Assembly (NCBI GenBank): GCA_013146195.2
Contig: CM028380.1
Span: 84,291,142 to 84,355,141, forward strand
Direction of reading: 5' to 3'
Source of the DNA: Codonopsis lanceolata
Taxonomy: Eukaryota > Streptophyta > Magnoliopsida > Asterales > Campanulaceae
DNA length: 64,000 nt
Part shown: positions 1 to 10,479 of the stretch, piece after piece
Layout: each line of letters begins with the position of its first letter
Numbering within the stretch: the stretch's first letter is position 1
Notes under the pieces: model-generated
The model's input: the letters and a program-made list of their open reading frames with translations, nothing else
Told to the model about the DNA's origin: nothing
Databases searched by the model: none
Made by a program: the position numbers and the translations under genes

Positions 1-2464
1 TCAATCTTATTTTACAATTACTCATTTCATTTCTATACGATCTTCTGTATAGGTGTTACAAGGTCAACTTAGTTATATCTTATGGGTTCCATAATACACG
101 TGTTTTTTAACTTACTCTTAGTCAATTTGACATTTTCATTTAAATCTTATTCTATAATTACCTATTGAATTTTTAAACGATTTTCTTTATATAGGTGCTA
201 AAAGGTCAACTTAGCCATATCTTATGGGTTTTATAATACACATGTTTTCTAACTTACTCCTAGTCAATTTGACTTTTTTCATTTAAATCGTATTATATAA
301 TTACTTATTGAATTTTTAGATAATCTTCTTTCTATAGGTGCTAAAAGTTCACCTTAGTCGTACCTTAGAGTTTCCATTATACATGAGTTTTCTACTTACT
401 CCTAGTCAATTTGACATTTTCAACTCAATCTTATCCTATAATATTATTTATTTTATTTTTAAACAGTCTTGTTTATATAGGTGTTAGAAGGTCAATCTAG
501 TTGTATCTAATGAGTTCCATGATACATGTGTTTTCTAACCTACAACTAGTCAATTTGACTTTTTTGTTCAAATCTAATTTTATAATTGGTTATTGAAATT
601 TTTTAACCATCTCCTTGATATAGGTGCTAGAAGGTCAATTTATTCGCATCTTATTAGTTCTATAATACACGTGTTTTCTAACTACTAGTCATTTTGACCT
701 CTTTATTTAAATCTTATTCTTTAATTAATTAATTACTCTTTGACTTTGCAAAACTGTCTACTTTATATGGGTGCTAGATAGTCAACTTAGTCATATCTTA
801 TGGGTTCCATAATACACTTATTTTCAAACTTACTACTTGTCAATTTGACCTTTTCATTTAAATCTTCTTGTACAAGTATTTATTGAATTTCTAAGGAGTC
901 TTCTTTATATAGGTGTTAGAAAGTCAAGTTAGCCGTATCTTATAAGTTCCATAATACAACTATACAAGTGTTTTCTAACTTAATACTAGACAATTTGATT
1001 TTTTTATTTAAATATTACTATATTTTTAATTATTGAATTTCTAAATCGTTTTCTTTATATAGGTGTTAGAAGGTCAACTTAATCTCTTATCATATAGGTT
1101 CCGTAATACACGTGTTTTCTAATTACTCCTAGTCAATTTAACTTTTTTAAAATCTTATTCTATAATTACTTATGCAATATCTAGTCGGTCTTCTTTATAT
1201 AGGTCAAGATAGTCGTATCTTATGGATTCCATAACACGTGTTTTCTAATTTACTACTAGTCAATTCGACCTTTATATTTAAATCTTACTCGATAATTATG
1301 TATTGAATTTTTAAAAATTCTTCTTTAATGCTACAAGGTCAACTTAGTCGTATCTTATGGGTTGCATAATACACATGTTTTCCAACTTACTTCTAGTCAA
1401 TTTGACCTTTTCAAATAAATCTTTTTCTATAATTACTTTTTGAATTTTTATACAATATTCTTTATATTGGTGCTAGAAGGTCAACTTGGTCATATTTTAT
1501 AGCTTCCATAATACACTTGTTTTCTAACTTTTTTTTTCATTTTTTTTTTTTGCTAAAGAGGATCAATAGTGGTTCCCCACTTACCCCCTTGGTGACTCGA
1601 ACCCACAACCTATTAGGTATGGGTGAAGCGTCTTACCACTAAGCTGCACTTACTTGTCTCACTTGTTTTCTAACTTACTCCTAGTCATATTGATTTTTTC
1701 ATTTAAATCTTCTTCTATAATTACTTATTGAATTTTTAAATAATCTTCTTTTTATAGGTGCTAAAAGATCAGCTTAGTCGTACCTTATAGATTCCATTTA
1801 TACACGAGTATTTTTTTAACTTACTCTTGGTCAATTTGACCTTTCAATTCAATATTATCTTATAATATTATTTATTTAATTTTTAAACAGTATTTTTATA
1901 TAGGGGTAAGAAGGTCAATCTAATCGTATCTAAAAGGTACCATGATGTTACATGTGTTTTCTAACTTACAACTAGTTAATTTGGATTTTTAGTTTAAATC
2001 ATATTATATGATTAGTTATTGAATTTTTGAACGAACGTCTTTACATAGCACTAGAAGGTCAACTTAGTCGCATCTTATTTGGTTCCATAATACACATCTC
2101 TTTTTAACTTCTAGTCATTTTGACATTTTTATTTAAATCTTATTCTTTAGTTAATTAATTATTCATTGACTTGCTAAATGTTTTTCCTTATATATGTGTT
2201 AGATAGTCAACTTAGTCATATCTTATGGGTTCTATAATGCACGTATTTTCAAACTTACTTCTAGTCATTTTGACCTTTTCATTTCAATCTTCGTGTACAA
2301 TTACATATTGAATTTCCTTAGTCGTATGTTATGTGTTCCACAATACATGTATTTTCTAACTTATTCCTAATATATTTGACTTTTTCATTTAAATATTATT
2401 GTGTAATTAATTATTGACTTTCGAAATGGTCTTCTTTATATAGGTGTTAGAAGATCAACTTAAT
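1..2464. repeat. AT-rich satellite array, ~142-bp monomers, higher-order repeat
   Basis: About 17 diverged tandem monomers run from the window edge. Each carries the landmarks 'aggtcaacttag', 'cataatacacgtgttttcta' and 'tagtcaatttgacc'. The first landmark recurs near 60, 200, 344, 490, 627, 778, 921, 1067, 1201, 1336, 1476, 1767, 1909, 2055, 2201 and 2449, so spacing is 134-151 bp once the SINE is discounted. Neighbouring monomers differ more than monomers nine apart. The 344-920 block matches 1767-2320, and the 200 monomer matches the 1476 monomer. This gives a higher-order unit of about 1277 bp. The last unit has a ~40-bp deletion near 2315 and is cut by the CACTA terminus at 2465. No ORF or gene is visible. 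Confidence 0.88.
1531..1659 (-). mobile_element. tRNA-derived SINE inserted in the satellite
   Basis: On the minus strand this has an RNA polymerase III internal promoter: an A-box-like TTAGTGGTAAGACGC (1628-1642) and a B-box-like GGGTTCGAGTCAC (1592-1604). The element ends in an A-rich tail, seen as T runs at 1531-1551. It is flanked by perfect 17-bp direct repeats, cacttgttttctaactt at 1514-1530 and 1660-1676, which are satellite sequence. The length, pol III boxes, A tail and long target-site duplication are all as expected for a plant tRNA-derived SINE mobilised by LINE machinery. I cannot name the family. It is not a functional tRNA because the anticodon arm and acceptor pairing are absent. 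Confidence 0.88.
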
Positions 2465-2674
2465 CACTACAAGAAAATTGAGCAACTGCAACGGAATATT
2501 GCAACATAGATGAATTTGGTTGCAATCTAAAATGTACCGCTCATTCCTAACTTGGAAACACATTTTAGCCGCGTTATTATTATTATTTTTTGGGAAATAA
2601 TGGAGGGAAGAAGGGCGCCTAAATTGCAACAGTTATTGCAACAATTGTAGATTTTTATTTTTTAAGATTATCAA
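2465..2674 (+). mobile_element. CACTA (En/Spm-like) transposon terminus, fragment
   Basis: The satellite stops abruptly at 2464 and is followed by CACTACAAGAAAATT, the typical terminal sequence of plant CACTA elements. The inner sequence has repeated subterminal motifs of the type (t)tgcaac in both orientations, which are probable transposase-binding repeats. Only one end is visible because element A begins at 2675 inside it. The expected 3-bp target-site duplication would be aat (2462-2464). The opposite terminus, ending TTTTCTTGTAGTG, is not in this window. Confidence 0.75.
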
Positions 2675-2903
2675 TGTGACAAACCGACCCCGACCCCGAG
2701 GAGGAATCACGTGTCTAGTCATCCAAATAAGGACTACAATTCATGCAAGGACTCAATTAACAAAACTGATGTGACGCAACATTGGACACGTAGTACAACT
2801 TGGCACTAAAAAGCCAGAATAATTTAAAACTTTAGAACCTCATATAACAGTTAATGACAAGTAAACCAAGTCATCGGCAAATTTACAATCGGAACCCAAC
2901 AAC
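2675..2903 (-). repeat. Element A 3' LTR, outer piece
   Basis: This 229-bp piece begins TGTGACAAACCGACCCC and aligns with 28352-28558 of the right LTR, including the shared stretch about owned ORF-free 'accaagtcatcggc' sequence. It breaks at 2903 where element B starts and resumes at 21284-21289. No coding sequence is present. Confidence 0.85.
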
Positions 2904-4721
2904 TGTGGGTTGTCGGGACGTGCGCTTGCGCCCTGCGCGCCCTTGGATAGGGGTGCGTGTACGTGCGGATACGGGACATCCACTGCTCTCGTTCCACCCT
3001 CCCTTGTTTAGGGGATGACGAAATCAAAAGTGCGAGAGGAGTGCAGACTAAGATAGCACGTTGGATTGCGCATCGGTTGCCTTTAGTGGATTTTTGATCC
3101 AATATGGGAACTTTGGATTTTCTGGATCAAGTTATCCCTTTTTTAGGGGATACCAGGATATGGGAATGCATCACCCTTTCATTCCCATTTTCCCTTTTTT
3201 AGGGGAAAACGGAAAAGTACAAAAAATGATGTTTCGACGTTCCCACTATGGATTTTATTAAAAATAGCCTTATGGCCCGTTTCGGATAACTATGGGAGCT
3301 TTGGGTTTCCCGCATCAAGTTAGCCCTTTTTTAGGGGATATCAGGATATGGAATACATCACCCTTCCATTTTCATTCTCCCTTTATTAGGGGAAAATGGA
3401 AAAGTGCAAAGAAGGAGTGTTGAGAGGCCCCACTGGATCCAAAAAGTTTTAGAGTCACCATCTTTATTTTAAGGTAAAATAAAGCAAAACCAAAAAGAAG
3501 AAAAGAAAACCAGAGATAGAAAACGGGTTCGGAGGCTAAGTTACGAGTTGGGAAGGTGCTAGGCACCCAACTCGCCCTTTCGGTCTCAAAAATAGTTTTT
3601 GGCTAAAGTATGCTTATTGTTATATTTATTTAGCAAATAAATAAAGCATTAAATGACAGGAAAATAAAACAAATACATCCGTGGCTACATTATTTACGGA
3701 CTTGCAGCCATTTCCTTACATTAATTACAAATATATTTAAAATATTTGGCCATTATTACGGCTCTTTTACATAATATTTCCTAATCTAATCTGGGCAGCA
3801 CAACGGCTTATATTGCCTACATTGGGCCAGATTTAAATAATAACTTTTATAAATAATAAATAAAAGAAAAACGCCCTTAAAGGCTATTACCTTTTAGAGC
3901 GGTAGTGTGCTCGCTCTGTCCTTCAGGAAGAGGGAGTCTTTTTTTTGTTGTTGTGTTGTTGTTGTTGTGATTCGGGCAGAATGACTGCTTACTCTGGATG
4001 ACTTTGGCTCGTTCACTCGGGCGGCAGAATGATGGCTTATTTATGGTTGTTTTGGCTCGCTCACTCGGGCAGAATGACGGCTTATATAGGTTGGTTTTCA
4101 GCCTATTACTCGGGCAGAGTAACGACTTACTTTATGGATTTTGGACTGGTGAAGTAGGGTGGATACCTAACTAAAAGGCTATGGATCACTTTTAACTGGT
4201 GGATTTGTGTTTTGCCGGAGTTTGGACGGGGTTTGGAGGCTTTGGTGGGCTACACACTCCTATCTCGCTTCTCTCGTTACTTCAGCGTTGTTGAGACGCG
4301 GAAGAAATTTCTCAGCGTTTCTTCTCCCTGATTTCTGTGTGTCTGAAGGGGAGCCCAGCACTCCTATATATAGGCTGGAGGAAGGATACATCGGGCAATA
4401 CATTTTCTCTCTTCGTGCATTAGTTTTTTGTACACTCCGTTGAAGAAATGATACATTGCGGCAACTGTAGTGCACTGTTGAAGCATCTTGGCGCCAACCA
4501 TGCATACTCTTGGCGCCACCCCCACAAATCATGTGGGTGGGGCAACTCCAAGCCAAATAGTTTCAAATTTGACACTTTAATCCCTGCATTTCACTGTTTT
4601 GTGCATCCTGCTTTGTCCTTTTTCATTTTCAACCTGTAACTTGACATTTGTTAATGTTTCAACAGGTCTTGATATTTTATGTCATGTTACATGCTAGAGG
4701 TACGAAATTGGGGTGTCTACA
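2904..4721 (-). repeat. Element B 3' LTR (left copy, 1818 bp)
   Basis: The copy starts TGTGGGTTG and ends GGTGTCTACA on the plus strand, so the element-sense LTR reads TGTAGACACC to CCCACA, with proper TG/CA ends. It matches 19498-21283 along its length. Landmarks are a ~187-bp internal duplication around the 'cccttttttaggggata' blocks (near 3105 and 3293), a GTT microsatellite near 3947-3968, a 45-bp tandem repeat (about 3974-4130), and a palindromic TATA motif CCTATATATAGG (4363-4374). Short ORFs here are incidental. Confidence 0.92.
3974..4130. repeat. 45-bp tandem repeat inside element B LTR
   Basis: Four units begin with gggcagaatgac or close variants near 3974, 4023, 4067 and 4112. The right LTR has the same array near 20562, 20606, 20651 and 20696, with an exact 45-bp step. 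The first left unit is 3 bp longer. The array lies downstream of the TATA motif in element sense, so it is probably in the transcribed part of the LTR. Confidence 0.8.
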
Positions 4722-5269
4722 GAGCCCCTCAAAGATGGAGTCTACGGGTAACCCGCATCCTACTGAGTAGAAGAACATCGTTGATAAGAAATAGACTCTC
4801 CAATTTCGTTCAATTAATACGATGGGAGAGATACAACAGGTAGCAGTTATAATGCAACAGTTTATAATGCAAACCAAACCTCCATATCCTAGACTATTTT
4901 AGTCAGTTATAGTAGGTTATTGAAATTTTTAAGCAGCAATTCAAATTAAGTGCTCTGATGGTCGGACCTACTAATGTAGGCTGCCTACGTATTCCTTAAT
5001 AAAGGAAATCAGACCAAACGTAGTTCGGCCCAAAAACAACCAAGCCGAACAACCAATGAGGATGTCATGTCTTTCGGGTCAAAGACCCGTTTAAGAACAC
5101 AATGGGAAAAAGATTTTTATGTTTTTCGAAAAGTCGTATACAAACGGTCGAGAACGGCCGCCATATACGGTATGAAGATTTTAATATTTTTCGGAAACCA
5201 TATTTCAACTAGTCAATACCTGTCATCGAAATATGTTAAGAGTCATTTTCAAAAAGTGTGCCTGGCTGG
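4722..5269. other. Element B internal non-coding sequence next to 3' LTR
   Basis: This stretch holds no supported gene. Next to the LTR, the minus strand reads ...TTTGAGGGGCTC, a short purine-rich run that may be the polypurine tract for plus-strand DNA priming. The rest is unremarkable AT-rich sequence ending at the hAT duplication ctggctgg (5262-5269). Confidence 0.5.
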
Positions 5270-6341
5270 TAGAGCTGTCAAAATCGAGCCTGGTCCAGCC
5301 CACCCGACTTTTCAAGGGCCTGGGCATCAATTTAGAAGGCCCGAAAAAAGTCGGGCCTCTTTGGCCCACGGGCCGTGTTTGGCCCGATCTGAAGAAGCCC
5401 GAAAAGCCCGGCCCGGCCCGATCATAAAGTTAAACACTTAAACTTAATTACAAAATTAAAAACTAAAACAAAAATCTTAAAAGAAAAAAACTATCAGACA
5501 TTCATTTAGACCACTTTTTTTTCTTTTGGTTAGATAAATTTATGACACAATATGATATATTTCCAAATCATTATTCTCTTTTTGGTTGAAACTCATATTC
5601 TAAATTGATGGAAGTGACACTTACAAAGAGGAAATGGAGTTGATCTTCCAAGTTCTAATCTAGTTTAGTATGGTTGTGGTTAGTATTTTTATCGAAAATG
5701 ATCAATTTAATTGAGTATCTCTATATGATATTAGCTAATAAAAAGCCTCAATAGTATAAACTTGATAAAATAAAATAAAATAAAAATGCTAGATTGTCTC
5801 GAGCGAATCAAAAAATGAACATTTGCTAATTAGTATGGTTTTGCAAACTAGAACCCGAAAAACTTTGTCTATCTTTAGAAAACACATATTAAAAAATTGG
5901 GGACAGTATGATGAACTTCAATTTGGTTATAAATTTTTTGAAAAAATACCCTTCAAATAGCACATGTATTTTTTCTTTCGTCTGTAACATTATAGTTTTT
6001 CTAGTTTCTGTTTCGTTCAATTGTTGAAGTTACTACCTTTGTTTATATTTGCTTTAGTTGAACTTTTGCTTTGTAATTGTGTAAGTTAGACTAGTAAGTA
6101 TGTGTGTTTTGAACTTTTGATGTGTTATATAACATTTATTAGCTAATTTGTGAGTTTTTTTAATTAAAAAAAGTAATTAGTTTTTTTGGCCCATAGGGGC
6201 GAAGGCCTAGAGGCCCGGAATGCGCATGGGTTGGGCTTGAGCTCTATGAGGCCCGACATTATTTTTTGCCCGACCCGCCGTTAAGTGAGGCCCAGTGGGC
6301 TTGGGCCGGGCTGGCCCGGCCCGGCCCGTTTGACAGCTCTA
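5270..6341. mobile_element. Non-autonomous hAT-type DNA transposon (1072 bp) inside element B
   Basis: The ends are perfect 13-bp terminal inverted repeats, TAGAGCTGTCAAA at 5270 and its complement ending at 6341. The flanks are an exact 8-bp duplication, ctggctgg (5262-5269 and 6342-6349). An 8-bp duplication with short TAG-type inverted repeats is diagnostic of hAT. The subterminal ~150 bp on each side is unusually GC-rich, full of GGCCCG/CGGGCC motifs that may be transposase-binding sites, whereas the core (about 5430-6180) is AT-rich with no ORF. No transposase is encoded, so movement would need a transposase from elsewhere. Orientation cannot be assigned. Confidence 0.93.
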
Positions 6342-7279
6342 CTGGCTGGTCAATACCTTGTTTCCAAACACAAATGAGAAAACTTTCAAATTTTCTGAAA
6401 ACTGCACTCGACAAAGAAAACATTCTTCAAGTATTTCGAAAACTGTATAAGACAAAAAATCATTCTTTTTCCTTTCCTCTTCTCTCTTTTTTTGTTTTTG
6501 AAATACTCCTCTCTTTTTTTTAATCAAAACCTTTTGAAAACAACTTTTCTTTATTTTGAAAAACAAAACTCTTTTGAAAAAGACTTTTTTAGTGAAAAAC
6601 AAACTCTTTTGGAAAAAACTTTTCTTTTTATTACATTTTTTTAAGGTAGGATAGGAATACTTACCTTTCTTACCTTTTCGCATTTCAGCCGCGGCTGCTG
6701 ATTCGGCTGATTTCGATATTCTTGCAATCATTATTTCTTCGGACCGAGGATCTCCCTTTTTTCTTTTTCTTTTTTTTCATCTTTTTTTTTCTTTTTTTTT
6801 CTTTTCATCTTTTTTTTTTATCTTTTTCTTTTCATCTTTTTTTGTATTCTTTTTTTTTATTCAAAATCCTTACCTTTGCCGTCGATTTTTGGCATTTTCT
6901 GCTTATTTGGCGGCGGACCTACTGGGGATATAACTTTTCCTTACTCCTGGATGGATGGCCGTCAAGTATGGGTAACAAAATTACTTTGTTAACTTTCTGT
7001 TATGTCTCAGGGGCCACTTTGCAGCTTTGGAATCTCGAGGACTTGAGTGTTGAATTTGAGTTGTTTGAAGGGGGCAAAGTGGAAAATCCACTTTTCCCTT
7101 CTCTTTTCTTCACGGGATGACGGTTGAGGCCTTCATTCTCTCTCTTTGCTACTCAGCCTCCATAGCCGACGGGGAAGAGAAATTTTCTTATCTTTTTCAT
7201 TTCTTTTCCTTTTCTCAATTTTCTTCCGCCAAAATTTTCTTATTTCTGTAGGGATGGCTTCCTCCTCGAGATCTAGGAA
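6342..7279. other. Element B spacer with pyrimidine tracts, upstream of antisense PMD gene
   Basis: No gene is supported. The part at 6450-6870 is dominated by runs of T with C and by 'cttttgaaaa' iterations, which create spurious long ORFs on both strands. The part at 6870-7253 is more complex and lies where the promoter and 5' leader of the plus-strand PMD gene would be. An upstream ATG at 7254 opens a 10-codon ORF whose stop overlaps the chosen PMD start (ATGA at 7280-7283). Confidence 0.5.
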
Positions 7280-10200
7280 ATGAAAAGCGCCAATCACCCG
7301 GATTCGGGTGAAGAGAGGAAGAAACTTCCTTCTTTGACCCGAAATCAAGTTGATTATTTTTATTCAAAGGATGACTGGGGTAACTTGGTGCGAGATTGGC
7401 ACAAACATGTTTCAAATCTTCAAAATCTCAATGTAAGTATATTTTCTGTCAACTCATTTGGCCATTTTTTGGATCTGTTCAATCCCCTTATTATTTTGGA
7501 CTTATTGAGTATATATATGCTTCTTATAATGCCTATACATGCAATTTATGAGCTAAAATGATGCAATCCTAGGTATGATGCATGAAATTTACACAATTTA
7601 TTTTTGCGATGCAAAATTGAACTAGTGGTCACTATTTGACCCTACTATGCATGATTTATCCTATTAATGCAAATGAGGCTATATGATGCATGTTTTAGTC
7701 TAAAATGTATTTTTACGTGCGATATGTTCATGAAACGGACTTTTCGGAATATAATTCAAATTTTTTCGAAAACATTTTCGGGCATATTTTCAGATAAATA
7801 CATGACAAAACAGATATATTTTATGCCCTAAAATTTATTTTTCACGCATAATAATGATGCAGGGATATAAGAAATGTCATCGATTTTTTTTTTTCATGAT
7901 TGGTGGCATTTTATTCTCCTTTTGATGTAGCCTCAATGCAGCTTATTGGACTATAAATGCGAATGATGGATGTATGTACTACTTTTATTTGATGCAGATG
8001 CAATGTAGAAAAACTATAGGATGCTTACTAACATGATGCATGGACGTTTTCTTATTTTTACATGTACATGATAAATGCAAAAATGCAATATTCATATTTA
8101 ATATGTATTTTTATGATGCCTAAGATGCAAAAATGATTATTTGGATGCAAAAATAATACGCATAATCCCCCCCTTTTTTTTCTTTTTTTTTGAAAACACA
8201 CTTAAATGTGTTTTTATTTTTTTGAAGGAATGAAAAAGAATACAGCATATATTTTTGAAACACACATTTCTTTTTTATTTTACATTTTTCTCTTTTTTTT
8301 TTTAAAGAAACTAAATGTTTATTTACACGTGTATTTATGTACGTGCATTTTTTTTTAAAAAATGGTAAATGTTTATTCACATTTAAAAATGATTTTTTTT
8401 TACTAAAATATATTACAGGAAATTTTCATGCCGCAATTTTATGATTTATGGAGTATAGTACATGCAACATGCTCCCCATTTATTTATCACTATCATTTTT
8501 TTATTTTTTTATTTTTATTTTATTTTATTTTTTTGGGAAAAATAGAGATAGTAGACTTACCTTTCCTTTTTCCCCGTCTCTTTTTTCTTCAGGAGCGCAA
8601 AATTTTGACTAGGGTCCGCGCAAGCTCTGACACGGTTTTGGACATTTTTCAATCAATGCCTGAACCGGCCCAGGTCCTAGAGGAGAAGACGGGCTTCGGG
8701 GTATTCATGCGGGTGTTCAGTCCCTTCTGCAGTTATATGGCCATTTTCGACGTGTTGCGGAACTACTGGTGGGACACGACCCACACTTTTCACTTCAGCT
8801 GGGGAGAGGCTACCATGACCCCGTGTGATTTCGCTGCTATCACCGGCATTCCTACCAGCATCAGCCGGACCTTGGCACCAGACTACACTCTGCGTCAACA
8901 CCATGACGTGGTGGAGGATCTCTTGGGTTTTGAGCCCGGATATAAGACTGCAGATGAGATTACGATTGGCAGCGTGAAGAGATGGCTTTTAGCGAACACT
9001 GGGAAAGTCGATGCCGGGGATAGTATCGCTGTAGCCCACGTTGCTAGAGCCTTTCTATTTTTCTTTCTGGGGATGACGCTCTTTGCCAATTCCTCCACTT
9101 CTCTGAGAGTTTCCTTCCTGGGTTGCCTCCGGGATCTGGACCATGTGATTGATTATGATTGGGGGCAAGCGGGCCTGGCCGAGCTTTATGTCTCCATGGA
9201 TAGAGTGAGCCGAAATAAATCACGGGTCATGACTGGCTTTGCTCCTGCTTGGGAGGTATACTTCTTTTCTGTCCGCCTTTATCTTTTTTCTTATGTCAGC
9301 ATTTTTCCTTTTTCATTCAATCATTTTCATCATCATTTTGTTTTCTTTATATATATATTTTTATAGCTGACTGTTACTTTCCTCTTTTTTTTTTCCAGGT
9401 ATGGACTTATTCTTTTTTCGACTTTACACCCGGCCCATTATACGGTAACGTTTACGGACCGCCATATTTGGCTAAGTTTGTAAACGCAAACCGGAAGAAC
9501 AAGGATAAAGGCGGCCATATTCAGGATTACCTTGGATTACAGGACAGGATAGCCAGCTCGACCTCAGGTTCTGTACATTTGGTCCCCTGGCAGAATCTAG
9601 TAGGGCCATGTGAGGTCACCTTGACACTGAGACGATGCAGGATTCTCATGGTGTCGATTATGAACGATTCTCTGTATATGGGCGAGCGAGTGAATCACCA
9701 ACACGTCTTATACTCGACATCTCCAGTGGTACCTCCTGCACCTCCCCCTTGGGTGATTGATCCAGATCTTTTACCGAACATGTATCTTTATTTGTCTAGA
9801 TTTACCATGCCACCCAGTGATTACCCGGTCATGGCTTATGAGGATTTTTTGAGGACGATGCTCCATCCTGCTCCTCCTGCCCCCGTGATTCCTAGGCGTG
9901 CCTCTGTTGCTGGTGATAGGCCAGGGTCTTTCGCCCAGCTCATGATGTACAGTCAGAATTTTCTATGCCCGGCGACGCCTTCTCTACCTTCCGATATCGG
10001 CGAGATGGGAGATTGATAGAAGAAGTCCTGCCTGATACGGATATCCCCAAAGAGTACCGTGTCCCTGATCATGCCCGCACGGTATACATATCGCCATTCA
10101 CACATTTTTTACTTCAGCATCATCCTTTTTCTCTCTCCTCTTTTTTTTTGTCACTCTTTTATTTTCTTTTTTTTGGACTGATGCTTTTCCTTTTTTGTTA

Positions 10201-10479
10201 CAACACCCTCTTTTTTTTCAGGTTAAAGTTTCTACGTATAAGAGGCTGCTGCGGGGCTTCGTCAGCATTAACAAACTTTACCAGCGGCTGATGGATGACT
10301 TTTCTTGCCGAGGTAATGATGTCATGCGGCAGACCAGGCGCCGTGATGATGACGAAGATGGGAGTGGAGGGTCATCTCGTCCTCGGGTGAGGGGTAGAGG
10401 TCACAGACTTGGCGGCGGGACCGACCCTCTGGTGATGGGAGCTGGTTTTGATAGGGTCCGAGCGTCCTTTGATTATTAG
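7280..10479 (+). pseudogene. Plant mobile domain (PMD, aminotransferase-like) protein gene, 4 exons, antisense in element B
   Basis: Inferred exons are 7280-7432, 8593-9255, 9399-10081 and 10222-10479. All three introns have GT..AG ends. The first donor is GTAAGTAT, and each acceptor follows a T-rich tract. All joins are phase 0. Exon 2 carries the PMD core: WWDTTHTFHFSWGE, a TMTPCDFAAITGIP segment, then LGCLRDLDHVIDYDWGQAGLAELY. Exon 3 continues PMD-like sequence (LVPWQNL) into a proline-rich part, and exon 4 is basic (RRRDDDEDGSGG). PMD proteins occur as host genes (MAIN/MAIL family, silencing and meristem roles) and inside retrotransposons. One frameshift near 9955-9965 in exon 3 breaks the frame, so this copy is a probable pseudogene unless it is a sequence error. 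It lies opposite to gag-pol, downstream of integrase. Exon 1 has no domain I recognise and is the least certain. Confidence 0.78.
7433..8592 (+). other. Large intron 1 of the PMD gene, rich in GATGCA motifs
   Basis: The 1160-bp interval has donor GTAAGTAT (7433) and acceptor TTTTCTTCAG (8583-8592). Between about 7560 and 8150 the motif (g)atgca recurs roughly 15-17 times in loose, irregular spacing. The rest is A/T homopolymer-rich. No coding potential is seen; the start of the long ORF at 8428-8592 is intronic by this model. Confidence 0.6.

Noticed and set aside
1592..1642. Possible tRNA gene on the minus strand
   Set aside because: The A and B boxes are present, but there is no cloverleaf with paired acceptor stem and anticodon arm. 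The A tail and 17-bp duplication make it a SINE.
2851..3261. ORFs of 83 and 66 codons at the start of element B LTR
   Set aside because: Related ORFs recur in the right LTR (19447-19848) simply because the LTRs are copies. They lack domains and overlap on both strands.
6339..7120. ORFs of 130 and 132 codons rich in Lys/Phe
   Set aside because: They are products of T-rich and A-rich tracts, low in complexity, on opposite strands of the same DNA.
8428..8592. N-terminal extension of the PMD exon 2 ORF (hydrophobic, Phe-rich), which looks like a signal peptide or membrane segment
   Set aside because: It translates a T-rich intron end. The acceptor at 8592 and an upstream exon with a strong donor explain it better.
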